Made by a program: the position numbers and the translations under genes
NCBI GenBank assembly: GCA_964392115.1
Contig: CAYMOU010000071.1
Span: forward strand, 1-14,536
DNA: 14,536 nt
Direction: 5' to 3'
DNA from: CAYXWM01 sp964392115
GTDB taxonomy: Bacteria; Bacillota; Clostridia; Lachnospirales; WRBF01
Notes under the pieces: model-generated
Databases searched by the model: none
What the model was told of the DNA's origin: nothing
What the model saw: the letters and a program-made list of their open reading frames with translations, nothing else
In this document: one piece after another, positions 7,296 to 14,492 of the stretch
How the letters are laid out: each line of letters opens with the position of its first letter
Position numbering within the stretch: position 1 is the first letter of the stretch

Positions 7296-7315
7296 TTATC
7301 AACAGCTGTTGATAA
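7296..7315. promoter_or_regulatory. Perfect 20-bp palindrome of two DnaA-box-like sites
   Basis: TTATCAACAGCTGTTGATAA reads the same on both strands. It consists of two 9-mers with one mismatch each to TTATCCACA, in inverted orientation and separated by GC. Such a head-to-head pair could bind two DnaA molecules. Confidence 0.7.
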
Positions 7316-7494
7316 TTGATTTCCGGCCAAGTTTTCCACGTTATCCACATTTTTATCAACAGCTTTTGTACACAATATTAACAAGGTTTTAGGGCAAAGC
7401 TCAAGGTTCATTTTTTAAAAATGTTACCACAAAATACATCCGTAACCCGAAAACAACGGGCAGAACGGGACAACAGCAGAAAATACAGAGTTTT

Positions 7495-7599
7495 ATAGTC
7501 AAATACTAATTAAAGAGTAACAAAAGCGTATATTCGTAGTGGTGAGCGAACCGTCCACGAAGAATAGCTTTTGTTAATATTCCTTATTTGTTTGACTAT
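7495..7599 (+). promoter_or_regulatory. Strong nested stem-loop just before the dnaA ribosome binding site
   Basis: Four nested perfect helices: ATAGTCAAA (7495-7503) with TTTGACTAT (7591-7599); TAACAAAAGC (7518-7527) with GCTTTTGTTA (7567-7576); TATTC (7531-7535) with GAATA (7562-7566); and GTGG (7539-7542) with CCAC (7555-7558). The structure ends three bases before AGGAGGA. I recognise no named RNA family. It is a candidate cis-regulatory leader of dnaA, or a DNA cruciform or protein site; the function is inference. Confidence 0.55.
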
Positions 7600-7613
7600 G
7601 TAGGAGGATAAAA

Positions 7614-8939
7614 ATGAACGAAGAACTTCACAGTGCTTGGGCTTACGCACTTAAACTTATGGAAAAATCATTTACCGACGTAGTCTACGATACATGGATA
7701 AAAACCCTTGAACCCGTAAGTATGGACGAAACCGGGTTTGTGTTGCAAACCAAAAAAAGTTTTTTTAAGACTACCATAGAACAGCGCTATCTTCATGAGA
7801 TAACCAACGCCGTACGCTCCGCAACCCGTTCCGACATCAACGTCTACATTACCACAAGCGAAGAGCCTCAATTACAAGAAGAAAGAACCAACTCGTCTGA
7901 CGGCAACAACTCCAAAAGCAATATACAAAGCAAATACGTTTTCGAAACCTTTGTACGTGGCAAAAGCAACGAATTAGCCTATGCCGCCTGTGTGGCAGTT
8001 GCGGAAGCTCCCGGTCTGACCACCTACAACCCTCTGTTTTTATACGGCGGCGTTGGTCTGGGAAAAACTCACTTGATGCATTCCATCGGCAACTACATAC
8101 TCAGCAAAAACAACAACAAGCGTGTGCTTTACGTATCCACCGAGACCTTTACCAACGAATTGATTAACTCCATCAAAGACCGCAAAAACCAAGTTTTCCG
8201 TGATAAATACAGAGAAATAGACGTTCTGCTTATAGACGATATTCAGTTCCTTTCGGAAAAAGAAGGTACTCAAGAGGAGTTTTTCCATACATTCAATACC
8301 TTATACCACGCCAACAAACAAATCGTTATCTCCTCGGACCAACCTCCAAGAGAAATAAAAACCCTTGAAGAACGCTTGAGCAGTCGCTTCGGTTGCGGCC
8401 TTATAGTGGATATTTCCTCACCGGACTTTGAAACACGTACCGCCATTTTGGAGAAAAAAGCTGAGCTGGACAAGCTGGACATACCCAAAGAAGTAACCAA
8501 GTTTATAGCCCGTTCCATAGTCTCCAACATCAGAGATTTGGAGGGTGCGTTGAACAAAATTTCAGCCTATGCCAAACTGTCAAAAACAGAAATAACTTTG
8601 GAATTGGCAGAGCGTTCGCTGAAAGATTTAATCGTCGAAGGCGAAAAAAGAGAAATCACCGTAGAGCTTATACAGGAAATAGTCTGCAACCATTACAATG
8701 TCACTACAGACGAGCTTTTAAGCAAAAAACGCAGTCAAAACATATCCTACCCCAGGCAAATCGCCATGTATCTTACCCGTAAATTGGTGGATATTTCTCT
8801 GCCCAAAATGGGTATGCAGTTCGGCGGACGAGACCATTCAACCATTATTCACGGTTGCGAAAAAATCACCCAAGACCTGGAGAAAAACCCCAAACTTCGT
8901 AACGAATTAATGCTGCTTGAACAAAAAATCCGAGAATAA
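7614..8939 (+). CDS. dnaA: Chromosomal replication initiator protein DnaA
   Basis: AAA+ ATPase that binds DnaA boxes at oriC, melts the origin and loads the replicative helicase; it also regulates transcription. The 441-aa protein shows the four usual domains. An N-terminal interaction domain (1-80) and a short variable linker (about 81-107, rich in E, S and N) come first. The AAA+ core has Walker A GGVGLGKT (145-152), Walker B LLIDDIQF (205-212), the SSDQPP sensor I region (240-245), the arginine-finger motif ERLSSRF (253-259) and sensor II SNIRDLEGALN (304-314). The C-terminal DNA-binding domain carries GGRDHSTI (404-411). The ATG at 7614 follows AGGAGGA with good spacing. The linker is short compared with many homologues. 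Boxes upstream and downstream suggest the gene sits inside the origin it controls. Confidence 0.98.
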   Translation: MNEELHSAWAYALKLMEKSFTDVVYDTWIKTLEPVSMDETGFVLQTKKSFFKTTIEQRYLHEITNAVRSATRSDINVYITTSEEPQLQEERTNSSDGNNSKSNIQSKYVFETFVRGKSNELAYAACVAVAEAPGLTTYNPLFLYGGVGLGKTHLMHSIGNYILSKNNNKRVLYVSTETFTNELINSIKDRKNQVFRDKYREIDVLLIDDIQFLSEKEGTQEEFFHTFNTLYHANKQIVISSDQPPREIKTLEERLSSRFGCGLIVDISSPDFETRTAILEKKAELDKLDIPKEVTKFIARSIVSNIRDLEGALNKISAYAKLSKTEITLELAERSLKDLIVEGEKREITVELIQEIVCNHYNVTTDELLSKKRSQNISYPRQIAMYLTRKLVDISLPKMGMQFGGRDHSTIIHGCEKITQDLEKNPKLRNELMLLEQKIRE

Positions 8940-8950
8940 ACCATATCTTC

Positions 8951-9019
8951 AAATGTTTTTGGAGAGAGTTTGAGGGAAACTTTTTTTCACGAAAAGTTTC
9001 CCTCAAGGTTTGTTTTTTT
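8951..9019 (+). repeat. Dispersed hairpin repeat, copy B (after dnaA), possible dnaA terminator
   Basis: Hairpin 8970-9006 has 15-nt perfect arms (TTGAGGGAAACTTTT and its complement). The left flank GTTTTTGGAGAGAG is a diverged form of the flank in the other copies. Unlike the others it is followed by GGTTTGTTTTTTT (9007-9019), so it makes the best intrinsic terminator of the set. It starts 11 nt after the dnaA stop. Confidence 0.8.
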
Positions 9020-9082
9020 CATATTTGTAAAAATAAATTTTTTTCGAACAAAAACCCCGTAAATCAGCCGTTATACGCAGAC

Positions 9083-9294
9083 TGTGGATAACTTTCGCCG
9101 GTGATTTTTTTACTCACAAACTTATCAACATAGTGTTTGTTATCTTGTTGATAAGTTGTTTATAATTTTCTTTCGTTTAAGCGGCTGTTGAACGTGTTGA
9201 TAAGTTGCAATCTTGTCCATAGGTTGTGAACAGATTTGTAACCGGGTGTTTTGCTTTATTTTACGGTCAAAAAGGGCTTTTCCACATATCAACA
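9083..9294. other. oriC, downstream half: DnaA-box cluster
   Basis: There is a perfect reverse box TGTGGATAA at 9083-9091. One-mismatch boxes are at 9122-9130 (TTATCAACA), 9146-9154 and 9195-9203 (TGTTGATAA), and 9278-9286 (TTTTCCACA); ATATCAACA at 9286-9294 has two mismatches. The pair at 9121-9130 and 9146-9155 forms a 10-bp inverted repeat. No gene lies here. With the cluster upstream of dnaA this makes a bipartite origin like that of Bacillus. Confidence 0.88.
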
Positions 9295-9350
9295 AGCCCT
9301 ACTACTACGACTTCTTTAATTTATTTTATTTTGTTATATATGCTGTTGAT
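9274..9350. other. Basal unwinding element: DnaA boxes, GC cluster, DnaA-trios, AT-rich DUE
   Basis: Two DnaA boxes (9278-9294) are framed by GGGCTT (9274-9279) and AAGCCC (9294-9299). The triplets CTA-CTA-CTA-CGA-CTT-CTT follow at 9299-9316. Their complement reads 3'-GAT GAT GAT GCT GAA GAA-5', matching the DnaA-trio pattern known from Bacillus, on which DnaA assembles along single-stranded DNA. A nearly pure AT stretch (9317-9350) follows, as expected for the duplex unwinding region. Confidence 0.75.
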
Positions 9351-9733
9351 TGTTGAATGTTGAAAACCTGTGAACAACATAGCCAACCGTGAATAAACCA
9401 ATCGCCGAAGGAAAAGAAAAATAAGTTTGTTAGTTGAAAAAAGAAAAAGTTATTTTGTTGTTAAAAAGAGTTATAAACAACTTAAAAGATTAAAAGCAAA
9501 GCATTGAACAAATACCCTAAATTAACAGCCTTTTTGACAACTTTTTAATTTTTTTATTTGCTTGGTTATATTGTTAACCGTTTAAAAACACTTGCAATTT
9601 ACGCCATTTATTGGTTAAACTTTATTGTAATAACTCTGAAAAGCATAAAAATGCATTATGTAAACCAGTTACAGGTGAGCCGGGTATAGACCTGTCTTAC
9701 CTTTACGTCTTTTAACCGAGAGGAAGAACCGGA
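9351..9733 (+). other. AT-rich gap upstream of dnaN
   Basis: No ORF with family similarity. The strand is rich in A and in GTTG/TTGTT words around 9345-9480. A TTGACA at 9534-9539 lacks a good -10 at 16-18 nt, so I do not call a promoter. A small hairpin, ACAGGT (9671-9676) with ACCTGT (9690-9695), lies in the dnaN leader. AGAGGAAG (9719-9726) is the dnaN ribosome binding site. Confidence 0.6.
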
Positions 9734-10840
9734 ATGAAAATTACTTGCACCAAAGAGAATATGACAAATAACATAAGTCGGGTGCTTAAAGCTGTTTCCA
9801 ACAGAACCACTCTGCCTATACTTGAATGTATATTGCTTTCTGCCGATGAAAACGGCTTTAAAATGCTGGGCAATGATTTGGAACTGGGTATAGAAACAAG
9901 TAATATAGAAGCTCAGGTGTCAGAGCAAGGCTCCGTTGCCTTGGTGGCCCGCTTTTTTTCCGAGATTGTAAAAAAATTGCCTGACGATACTATAGAAATA
10001 AACGTAGACGAACAAAATACCACAACCATAAGCTGTGGAAAATCCGTATTTACCATAATGGGTATGCCCGGCTGGGAATTTCCTTTCCTGCCTGCGGTAG
10101 AGCCTACAGACGGCATAGAAATCAAATTCTCGGATTTTAAAAATATGATAGTTCAAACCAATTTCTCTGTTGCGGTGGACGAATCTAAGCCCGTTTTGAC
10201 CGGTATACTTTTTGAAATTAAAGACAACCACCTATACCTTGTATCCGTGGACGGTTTCCGTATTTCTTGCAGAAGAATGCCCTTGAATAACCCTATTCCG
10301 GACATGAAATGTGTTATTCCCTTAAAAACCATGAACGAAATCAGCAAATTTGCTGCCGGTGACGGAGAATTTACGGCTTATATTACCGACAAACATATAA
10401 TGTTTGAATTCGATAACTGCAAGGTGGTTTCAAGGCTTATCGAAGGCGAGTTTATTAAGTACGAAACCATGTTTCCCATGGATTACACCACCATGATTAC
10501 CGCCGACAGACAGGCCCTGCTCTCAAGCATAGAGCGTGTTGCCCTTGTAACCAGCAAGGAAAACAAGAAAAATCCCATTAATTTTAAAATAGAAAACGAT
10601 TTGCTCACCCTTACTTCAAAAACCGATTTGGGCATGGCAAGAGACGAATTGAACATAGAACAGGACGGCGCAAGCCTTGAAATAAGCTTTAATCCTCGTT
10701 ACCTGATGGACGCACTCCGAGCCATAGAGGAAAACAGCGTAAACATACAATTTTCTACCTCTCTAAGCCCCTGCGTTATCAAGCCGCCGGGCAACGATAA
10801 CGGCCGTTATTTGATACTGCCGCTCAGACTAAAAGCGTAA
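9734..10840 (+). CDS. dnaN: DNA polymerase III beta sliding clamp
   Basis: Forms the dimeric ring that holds the replicative polymerase and many repair proteins on DNA. The 368 residues match the usual family length and the three repeated clamp domains (about 1-125, 130-250 and 255-368). The N-terminus MKITCTKENMTNNISRVLKA followed by TTLPILECILL is typical. The C-terminus YLILPLRL matches the conserved end that lines the client-binding pocket. The ATG at 9734 is preceded by AGAGGAAG. It sits about 0.8 kb from dnaA with the downstream half of the origin between them, so it probably has its own promoter. The next gene is recF after 180 bp, not the S4-domain gene yaaA seen in Bacillus. Confidence 0.98.
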   Translation: MKITCTKENMTNNISRVLKAVSNRTTLPILECILLSADENGFKMLGNDLELGIETSNIEAQVSEQGSVALVARFFSEIVKKLPDDTIEINVDEQNTTTISCGKSVFTIMGMPGWEFPFLPAVEPTDGIEIKFSDFKNMIVQTNFSVAVDESKPVLTGILFEIKDNHLYLVSVDGFRISCRRMPLNNPIPDMKCVIPLKTMNEISKFAAGDGEFTAYITDKHIMFEFDNCKVVSRLIEGEFIKYETMFPMDYTTMITADRQALLSSIERVALVTSKENKKNPINFKIENDLLTLTSKTDLGMARDELNIEQDGASLEISFNPRYLMDALRAIEENSVNIQFSTSLSPCVIKPPGNDNGRYLILPLRLKA

Positions 10841-10924
10841 AAAACCGGCAATAATTACCGTAAACCAATCTGTCCGTTTCAAAAAAACCGGCAACACCCA
10901 AAGTAGCATATATAGTTGAACAAT

Positions 10925-10995
10925 TAATATTAAAGTCTTTTTGAAAGGGGTTTGGGGAAAACTTTTTCTTCAGAAAAAGTTTTCCCCAAGGTTTT
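10925..10995 (+). repeat. Dispersed hairpin repeat, copy C (dnaN-recF gap), with compensatory changes
   Basis: Hairpin 10952-10989 has 17-nt perfect arms and a TTCA loop. Compared with copies D and E, arm positions 4 (A to G) and 7 (G to A) are changed, and both partners on the other arm change to match. The left flank AATATTAAAGTCTTTTTGAA (10927-10946) is intact. The hairpin ends 31 nt before the recF ATG. Confidence 0.88.
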
Positions 10996-11020
10996 AGCTT
11001 TTAAGCTTTACGATGCCGCC

Positions 11021-12103
11021 ATGTATATAAAAAAACTGTCACTTAAAAACTTCCGCAACATAGAGCAGCTGGAAATGGAGCCTAGACACGGGCTGAATAT
11101 TTTTTACGGCAACAACGCCCAAGGAAAAACCAACCTGTTGGAATCTATTTATGTAGGCGCTGTGGGTCGTTCTCATCGCACCTATTACGACCGTGAACTT
11201 ATTAACTTCAACGCCCAACAGGCCCATATAGGTCTCTGTATCCAAGGCCAAACCATAGGCGAAACCGTAAACATTCAGCTTAAACGTGACGGCAAGAAAG
11301 TTGCCGTTAACGGCGTTTCCATACGAAAATTAGGTGAATTGCTGGGTATACTGCCTGTGGTTATTTTTTCGCCCGAAGATTTAAGCCTGATAAAAGGCGG
11401 CCCCGGGGTACGTCGCCGCTTTATGGATATAGAACAATGCCAGCTAAGCGCCGTGTATTATTATGAACTACAGCAGTACCACCGGGTTTTAAACCAACGC
11501 AACAAGCTGCTTAAAAACCTACGCTACAATCCGGCCGACCAAGACACGGTCTCTGTTTGGGACAGCAGCCTTGCAGAACACGGCATTAAAATAATAAAAC
11601 ACAGGTCTGATTTTATTAACAAAATCAACCCCATAGCCGCCCAAATTCACAGCGAAATCACACAAAACAAGGAAACTCTTGAAATTAAATACAAACCATC
11701 CGTTACCGCCGAGGATTTCGCCGAAAAGCTGGCAAAAAACCTAAAAAAGGATATACAAACCGGCAGTACAGCCTATGGCGCACACAAAGATGACATAATC
11801 TTTAACATAAACGGAGAAGAAGCCAGAATTTACGGCTCCCAAGGCCAGCAACGTACAGCTTCACTTTCCGCAAAGCTGGCAGAAATAGAAATAGTCAGAA
11901 CCCAAAAAAACACAAACCCCGTCTTGCTCCTGGACGACGTGCTTTCAGAACTGGATTTTTCACGACAAAGCTACCTGCTGAAAAGCATAAAAGACGTGCA
12001 AACCTTTATCACCTGCACCGGCGTAGAAGACATTGTAAAAAATGTTACAAAGGAAGCGGAGGTTTTTGAAATATATAAGGGAAAAGTCAGGATTGTAAAT
12101 TAA
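11021..12103 (+). CDS. recF: DNA replication and repair protein RecF
   Basis: SMC-like ATPase that acts with RecO and RecR to load RecA at single-strand gaps. The 360-aa protein carries Walker A GNNAQGKT (30-37), the FSPEDL motif (116-121), the ABC signature region GSQGQQRT (272-279) and Walker B LLLDDVLSELD (302-312). I chose the ATG at 11021 because MYIKKLSLKNFRNIE is the standard RecF beginning. The frame is open back to a TTG at 10952, but those 23 codons are simply translated hairpin repeat. No clear Shine-Dalgarno precedes 11021, which is odd for this region; the repeat hairpin ends 31 nt upstream. Neighbours are dnaN and gyrB, the conserved order, but without yaaA or remB. Confidence 0.96.
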   Translation: MYIKKLSLKNFRNIEQLEMEPRHGLNIFYGNNAQGKTNLLESIYVGAVGRSHRTYYDRELINFNAQQAHIGLCIQGQTIGETVNIQLKRDGKKVAVNGVSIRKLGELLGILPVVIFSPEDLSLIKGGPGVRRRFMDIEQCQLSAVYYYELQQYHRVLNQRNKLLKNLRYNPADQDTVSVWDSSLAEHGIKIIKHRSDFINKINPIAAQIHSEITQNKETLEIKYKPSVTAEDFAEKLAKNLKKDIQTGSTAYGAHKDDIIFNINGEEARIYGSQGQQRTASLSAKLAEIEIVRTQKNTNPVLLLDDVLSELDFSRQSYLLKSIKDVQTFITCTGVEDIVKNVTKEAEVFEIYKGKVRIVN

Positions 12104-12296
12104 ACTGATTTCCGGTATATTTAAGGGTAGCGGTTCGGTAAAATTTCGGGGTGCTTATCATCCTTAAAAAGGGCATAAAAACATAGATAATCAGACATAA
12201 CCCGTAAATTTTACAACCAAGAATTTTCCACCGGTATTATCAACCGAAATCCACTTTCGCAATATACCGGTTAACCATACTTATAAAATCCGGGGT
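12104..12296 (+). other. recF-gyrB gap, part before the repeat
   Basis: No gene is visible, and in particular no remB (yaaB) ORF. Degenerate DnaA-box-like words are clustered: TTTTCCACC 12224-12232, TTATCAACC 12237-12245 and AAATCCACT 12248-12256. GATTTCCGGTATA (12111-12123) and AAGGGTAGC (12123-12131) also occur, in a different arrangement, in the mnmG-mnmE gap. TATAAA near 12283 could be a weak -10, but I find no matching -35. Confidence 0.45.
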
Positions 12297-12368
12297 CTTA
12301 TATTAAAGTCTTTTTGAAGGGAGTTTGAGGGAAGCTTTTTCTTCAGAAAAAGTTTCCCTCAAGGTCTT
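12297..12368 (+). repeat. Dispersed hairpin repeat, copy D (recF-gyrB gap)
   Basis: Left flank TATTAAAGTCTTTTTGAAGG (12301-12320), hairpin 12325-12362, right flank GGTCTT. The 17-nt arms differ from perfect only by one G that would form a G-U wobble in RNA, consistent with a transcript-level structure. It ends 70 nt before gyrB. Confidence 0.88.
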
Positions 12369-12432
12369 AATCCCCGGATTCAGCAATACCGGAACAACCC
12401 AAAAGGGTGTTGAAACAGAGGAGACTCGCAAA

Positions 12433-14334
12433 ATGAGTGAATATAACGAGACACAAATTCAAATATTGGAAGGCTTGGAAGCGGTACGAAAACGCCCCGG
12501 TATGTATATAGGCAGTACTTGTTCCCGAGGACTGCATCATCTTGTATACGAAATAGCAGACAACGCCGTGGACGAAGCCTTGGCCGGACATTGCAACGAA
12601 ATTACCGTTACAATTCATTCGGACAACTCTGTCTCCGTCATGGACAACGGTCGCGGTATACCCGTAGGTATACAACCCCAAGCCGGTATTCCTGCCGTGG
12701 AAGTAGTTTTTACCATACTCCATTCCGGCGGTAAATTCGGTGCCGGCGGTTATAAGGTGTCCGGCGGTTTGCATGGCGTAGGTGCCTCCGTGGTAAACGC
12801 TCTGTCCAAACGCCTTATAGTCAATATCCATACCGACGGAAAAATCCACGAACAAACCTTCGAAAGAGGCAAGGTCATAACCCAACTCACCGTAATCGGC
12901 GACACCGAACTCCACGGAACTTATGTACGGTTTTGGCCCGACGAAGAAATTTTCGAAGAATGCGTTTACAGCTTCGAAACCTTAAAACAACGTTTGCAAG
13001 AAACAGCCTTTCTCACCAAAGGCTTAAAGATAAACCTGGTAGACCGTCGCCCCGGCATGGAACGCGAACGAACCTTTCATTACGAAGGCGGTATTAAGCA
13101 ATTTGTTCAGCATATTAACAAAAACCGTACTCCCATATTCGAGAAAATTTTCTATGCCGAAGGAGAAAGAGACGGCGTTTACGTAGAAGTTGCCCTGCAA
13201 TACAACGACGATTTCCACGAAAACACCTACACTTTCGTTAACAACATAAACACCACCGACGGCGGTACTCACCTTGTGGGTTTCCGTGCCGGTTTAACCA
13301 AATCTGTAAACGATTACGGCAGAAAATTCAATCTTCTTAAAGAAAACGACAAAAACCTAAGCGGTGACGACGTTCGAGAAGGTCTGACGGCTGTAATCAG
13401 TATAAAAATAGAAAATCCCCAATTTGAGGGACAAACCAAGACCAAACTTGGCAACTCCGAAGCAAGAAACGCTGTGGAATCCCTGTTTACAGAGTATTTA
13501 AAATATTTCTTGGAAGAAAACCCCTCTGTGGGTAAGGCGATTTTGGAAAAAGGTCTGGTTGCCGCAAGGGCAAGAGATGCTGCAAAGAAAGCAAGGGAAC
13601 TGGTTCGCAGAAAATCCGTTCTGGAATCCGGACGACTTCCCGGCAAATTAGCGGACTGCTCGGAGCGTGACCCGAGTTTATGCGAAATCTATCTGGTAGA
13701 GGGTGACTCCGCCGGCGGTTCCGCAAAATCGGCACGTACCCCAAAAACCCAAGCCATACTGCCGTTGAGAGGTAAAATCCTCAACGTGGAAAAAGCAAGG
13801 CTGGACAAAATCTTAGCCAACGAAGAAATCCGTGCCATGATCACCGCTTTTGGTACAGGCATACATGATGAGTTTGACTTAAACAAACTTCGATACCATA
13901 AAATTATAATCATGACCGATGCCGACGTAGACGGTGCCCATATCAGAACCTTATTATTAACATTTATGTACCGTTATATGTGGCAGTTAATCGAAAACGG
14001 CAACGTTTTCATAGCACAACCGCCGCTATACAAGGTGGAAAAAGGCAAGGCCGAATATTACGTATACTCCAACGAGGAACTTGACCGCCTGCTTGACAAA
14101 ATCGGTAAAGAGGGCATAAAACCAATACAACGTTACAAAGGTCTGGGCGAAATGGACGCCATCCAACTTTGGGACACCACCATGGACCCTTCCAGACGTG
14201 TCCTTCTCCAAGTAACCCTTGAAGACGCAATCCAAGCCGACGAAATCTTTACCCAACTAATGGGCGACAAAGTGGAACCCAGACGTGAATTTATAAACGA
14301 ATACGCCCAGTTCGTAAGAAACTTGGATGTGTAA
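12433..14334 (+). CDS. gyrB: DNA gyrase subunit B
   Basis: ATPase subunit of DNA gyrase, which introduces negative supercoils with GyrA. The 633-aa protein begins with a GHKL ATPase domain: EIADNAVDEAL (catalytic E40 region and N44), DNGRGIP (71-77) and the ATP-lid motif GGLHGVGAS (111-119). A transducer domain follows. The TOPRIM domain has EGDSAGG (423-429, catalytic E423) and DADVDG (496-501, metal-binding aspartates), with PLRGKILNVEKA between. I chose the ATG at 12433 because AGAGGAG precedes it and MSEYNETQIQILEGLEAVRKRPGMY-type sequence is the normal start. The frame extends 36 codons upstream to a TTG at 12325, but this is translated hairpin repeat and leader. The length fits the family (about 635-640 in Bacillus). 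Confidence 0.98.
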   Translation: MSEYNETQIQILEGLEAVRKRPGMYIGSTCSRGLHHLVYEIADNAVDEALAGHCNEITVTIHSDNSVSVMDNGRGIPVGIQPQAGIPAVEVVFTILHSGGKFGAGGYKVSGGLHGVGASVVNALSKRLIVNIHTDGKIHEQTFERGKVITQLTVIGDTELHGTYVRFWPDEEIFEECVYSFETLKQRLQETAFLTKGLKINLVDRRPGMERERTFHYEGGIKQFVQHINKNRTPIFEKIFYAEGERDGVYVEVALQYNDDFHENTYTFVNNINTTDGGTHLVGFRAGLTKSVNDYGRKFNLLKENDKNLSGDDVREGLTAVISIKIENPQFEGQTKTKLGNSEARNAVESLFTEYLKYFLEENPSVGKAILEKGLVAARARDAAKKARELVRRKSVLESGRLPGKLADCSERDPSLCEIYLVEGDSAGGSAKSARTPKTQAILPLRGKILNVEKARLDKILANEEIRAMITAFGTGIHDEFDLNKLRYHKIIIMTDADVDGAHIRTLLLTFMYRYMWQLIENGNVFIAQPPLYKVEKGKAEYYVYSNEELDRLLDKIGKEGIKPIQRYKGLGEMDAIQLWDTTMDPSRRVLLQVTLEDAIQADEIFTQLMGDKVEPRREFINEYAQFVRNLDV

Positions 14335-14391
14335 ATATAAATAAGATACAACCTGCATTAAATTTAACATAAGTATTAAACACACCATTTC

Positions 14392-14456
14392 AAAGTCTTT
14401 TTGAAGGGAGTTTGAGGGAAACTTTTTCTTCAGAAAAAGTTTCCCTCAAGGTCTTT
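14392..14456 (+). repeat. Dispersed hairpin repeat, copy E (gyrB-gyrA gap)
   Basis: AAAGTCTTTTTGAAGGGAGT (14392-14411) leads into a perfect hairpin at 14412-14449 with 17-nt arms and a TTCA loop, then GGTCTT. It is the cleanest copy. It lies 57 nt after the gyrB stop and ends 43 nt before the next start codon. Confidence 0.9.
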
Positions 14457-14492
14457 ATCTTTTATTAAAGCGTTTACAGAGCGGAGCAAAAT

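Larger units (their letters stand above)
6774..7361. other. oriC, upstream half: DnaA-box cluster
   Basis: Perfect TTATCCACA boxes lie at 7025-7033 and 7341-7349. One-mismatch forward boxes are TTTTCCACA 6774-6782, TAATCCACA 7068-7076, TTATGCACA 7083-7091, and TTATCAACA 7296-7304 and 7353-7361. Reverse boxes TGTTGATAA are at 6825-6833, 7095-7103, 7107-7115 and 7307-7315. TTTTCCACG at 7332-7340 directly abuts the perfect box at 7341. The DNA around them is very AT-rich and carries no gene. The position between rpmH and dnaA is where the upstream half of a bipartite Firmicute origin lies. DnaA boxes just upstream of the dnaA promoter suggest autoregulation. Confidence 0.9.

Noticed and set aside
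7332..7349. parS-like word TTTTCCACGTTATCCACA
   Set aside because: It is not palindromic as parS should be; it is two adjacent DnaA boxes.
9534..9562. dnaN promoter with TTGACA at 9534
   Set aside because: No acceptable -10 hexamer lies 16-18 nt downstream, so it is only a matching hexamer in AT-rich DNA.
10841..10894. 11-bp direct repeat AAAACCGGCAA after dnaN
   Set aside because: It is short, with no further copies or flanking structure; CCGG-containing words are common in these gaps.
10952..11020. N-terminal extension of recF from a TTG at 10952
   Set aside because: The 23 extra codons are the translated hairpin repeat, and almost the same peptide appears before gyrB. RecF homologues begin at the internal MYIKKLSLKNF.
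12325..12432. N-terminal extension of gyrB from a TTG at 12325
   Set aside because: It is translated repeat plus leader. A good AGAGGAG and the conserved GyrB start place the beginning at 12433. The GAAGGGAG before the TTG is too close to serve as its ribosome binding site.
12367..12915. 182-codon ORF antisense to gyrB
   Set aside because: It lies opposite strongly conserved gyrB codons and has low-complexity composition and no recognisable domain; it is a shadow frame.
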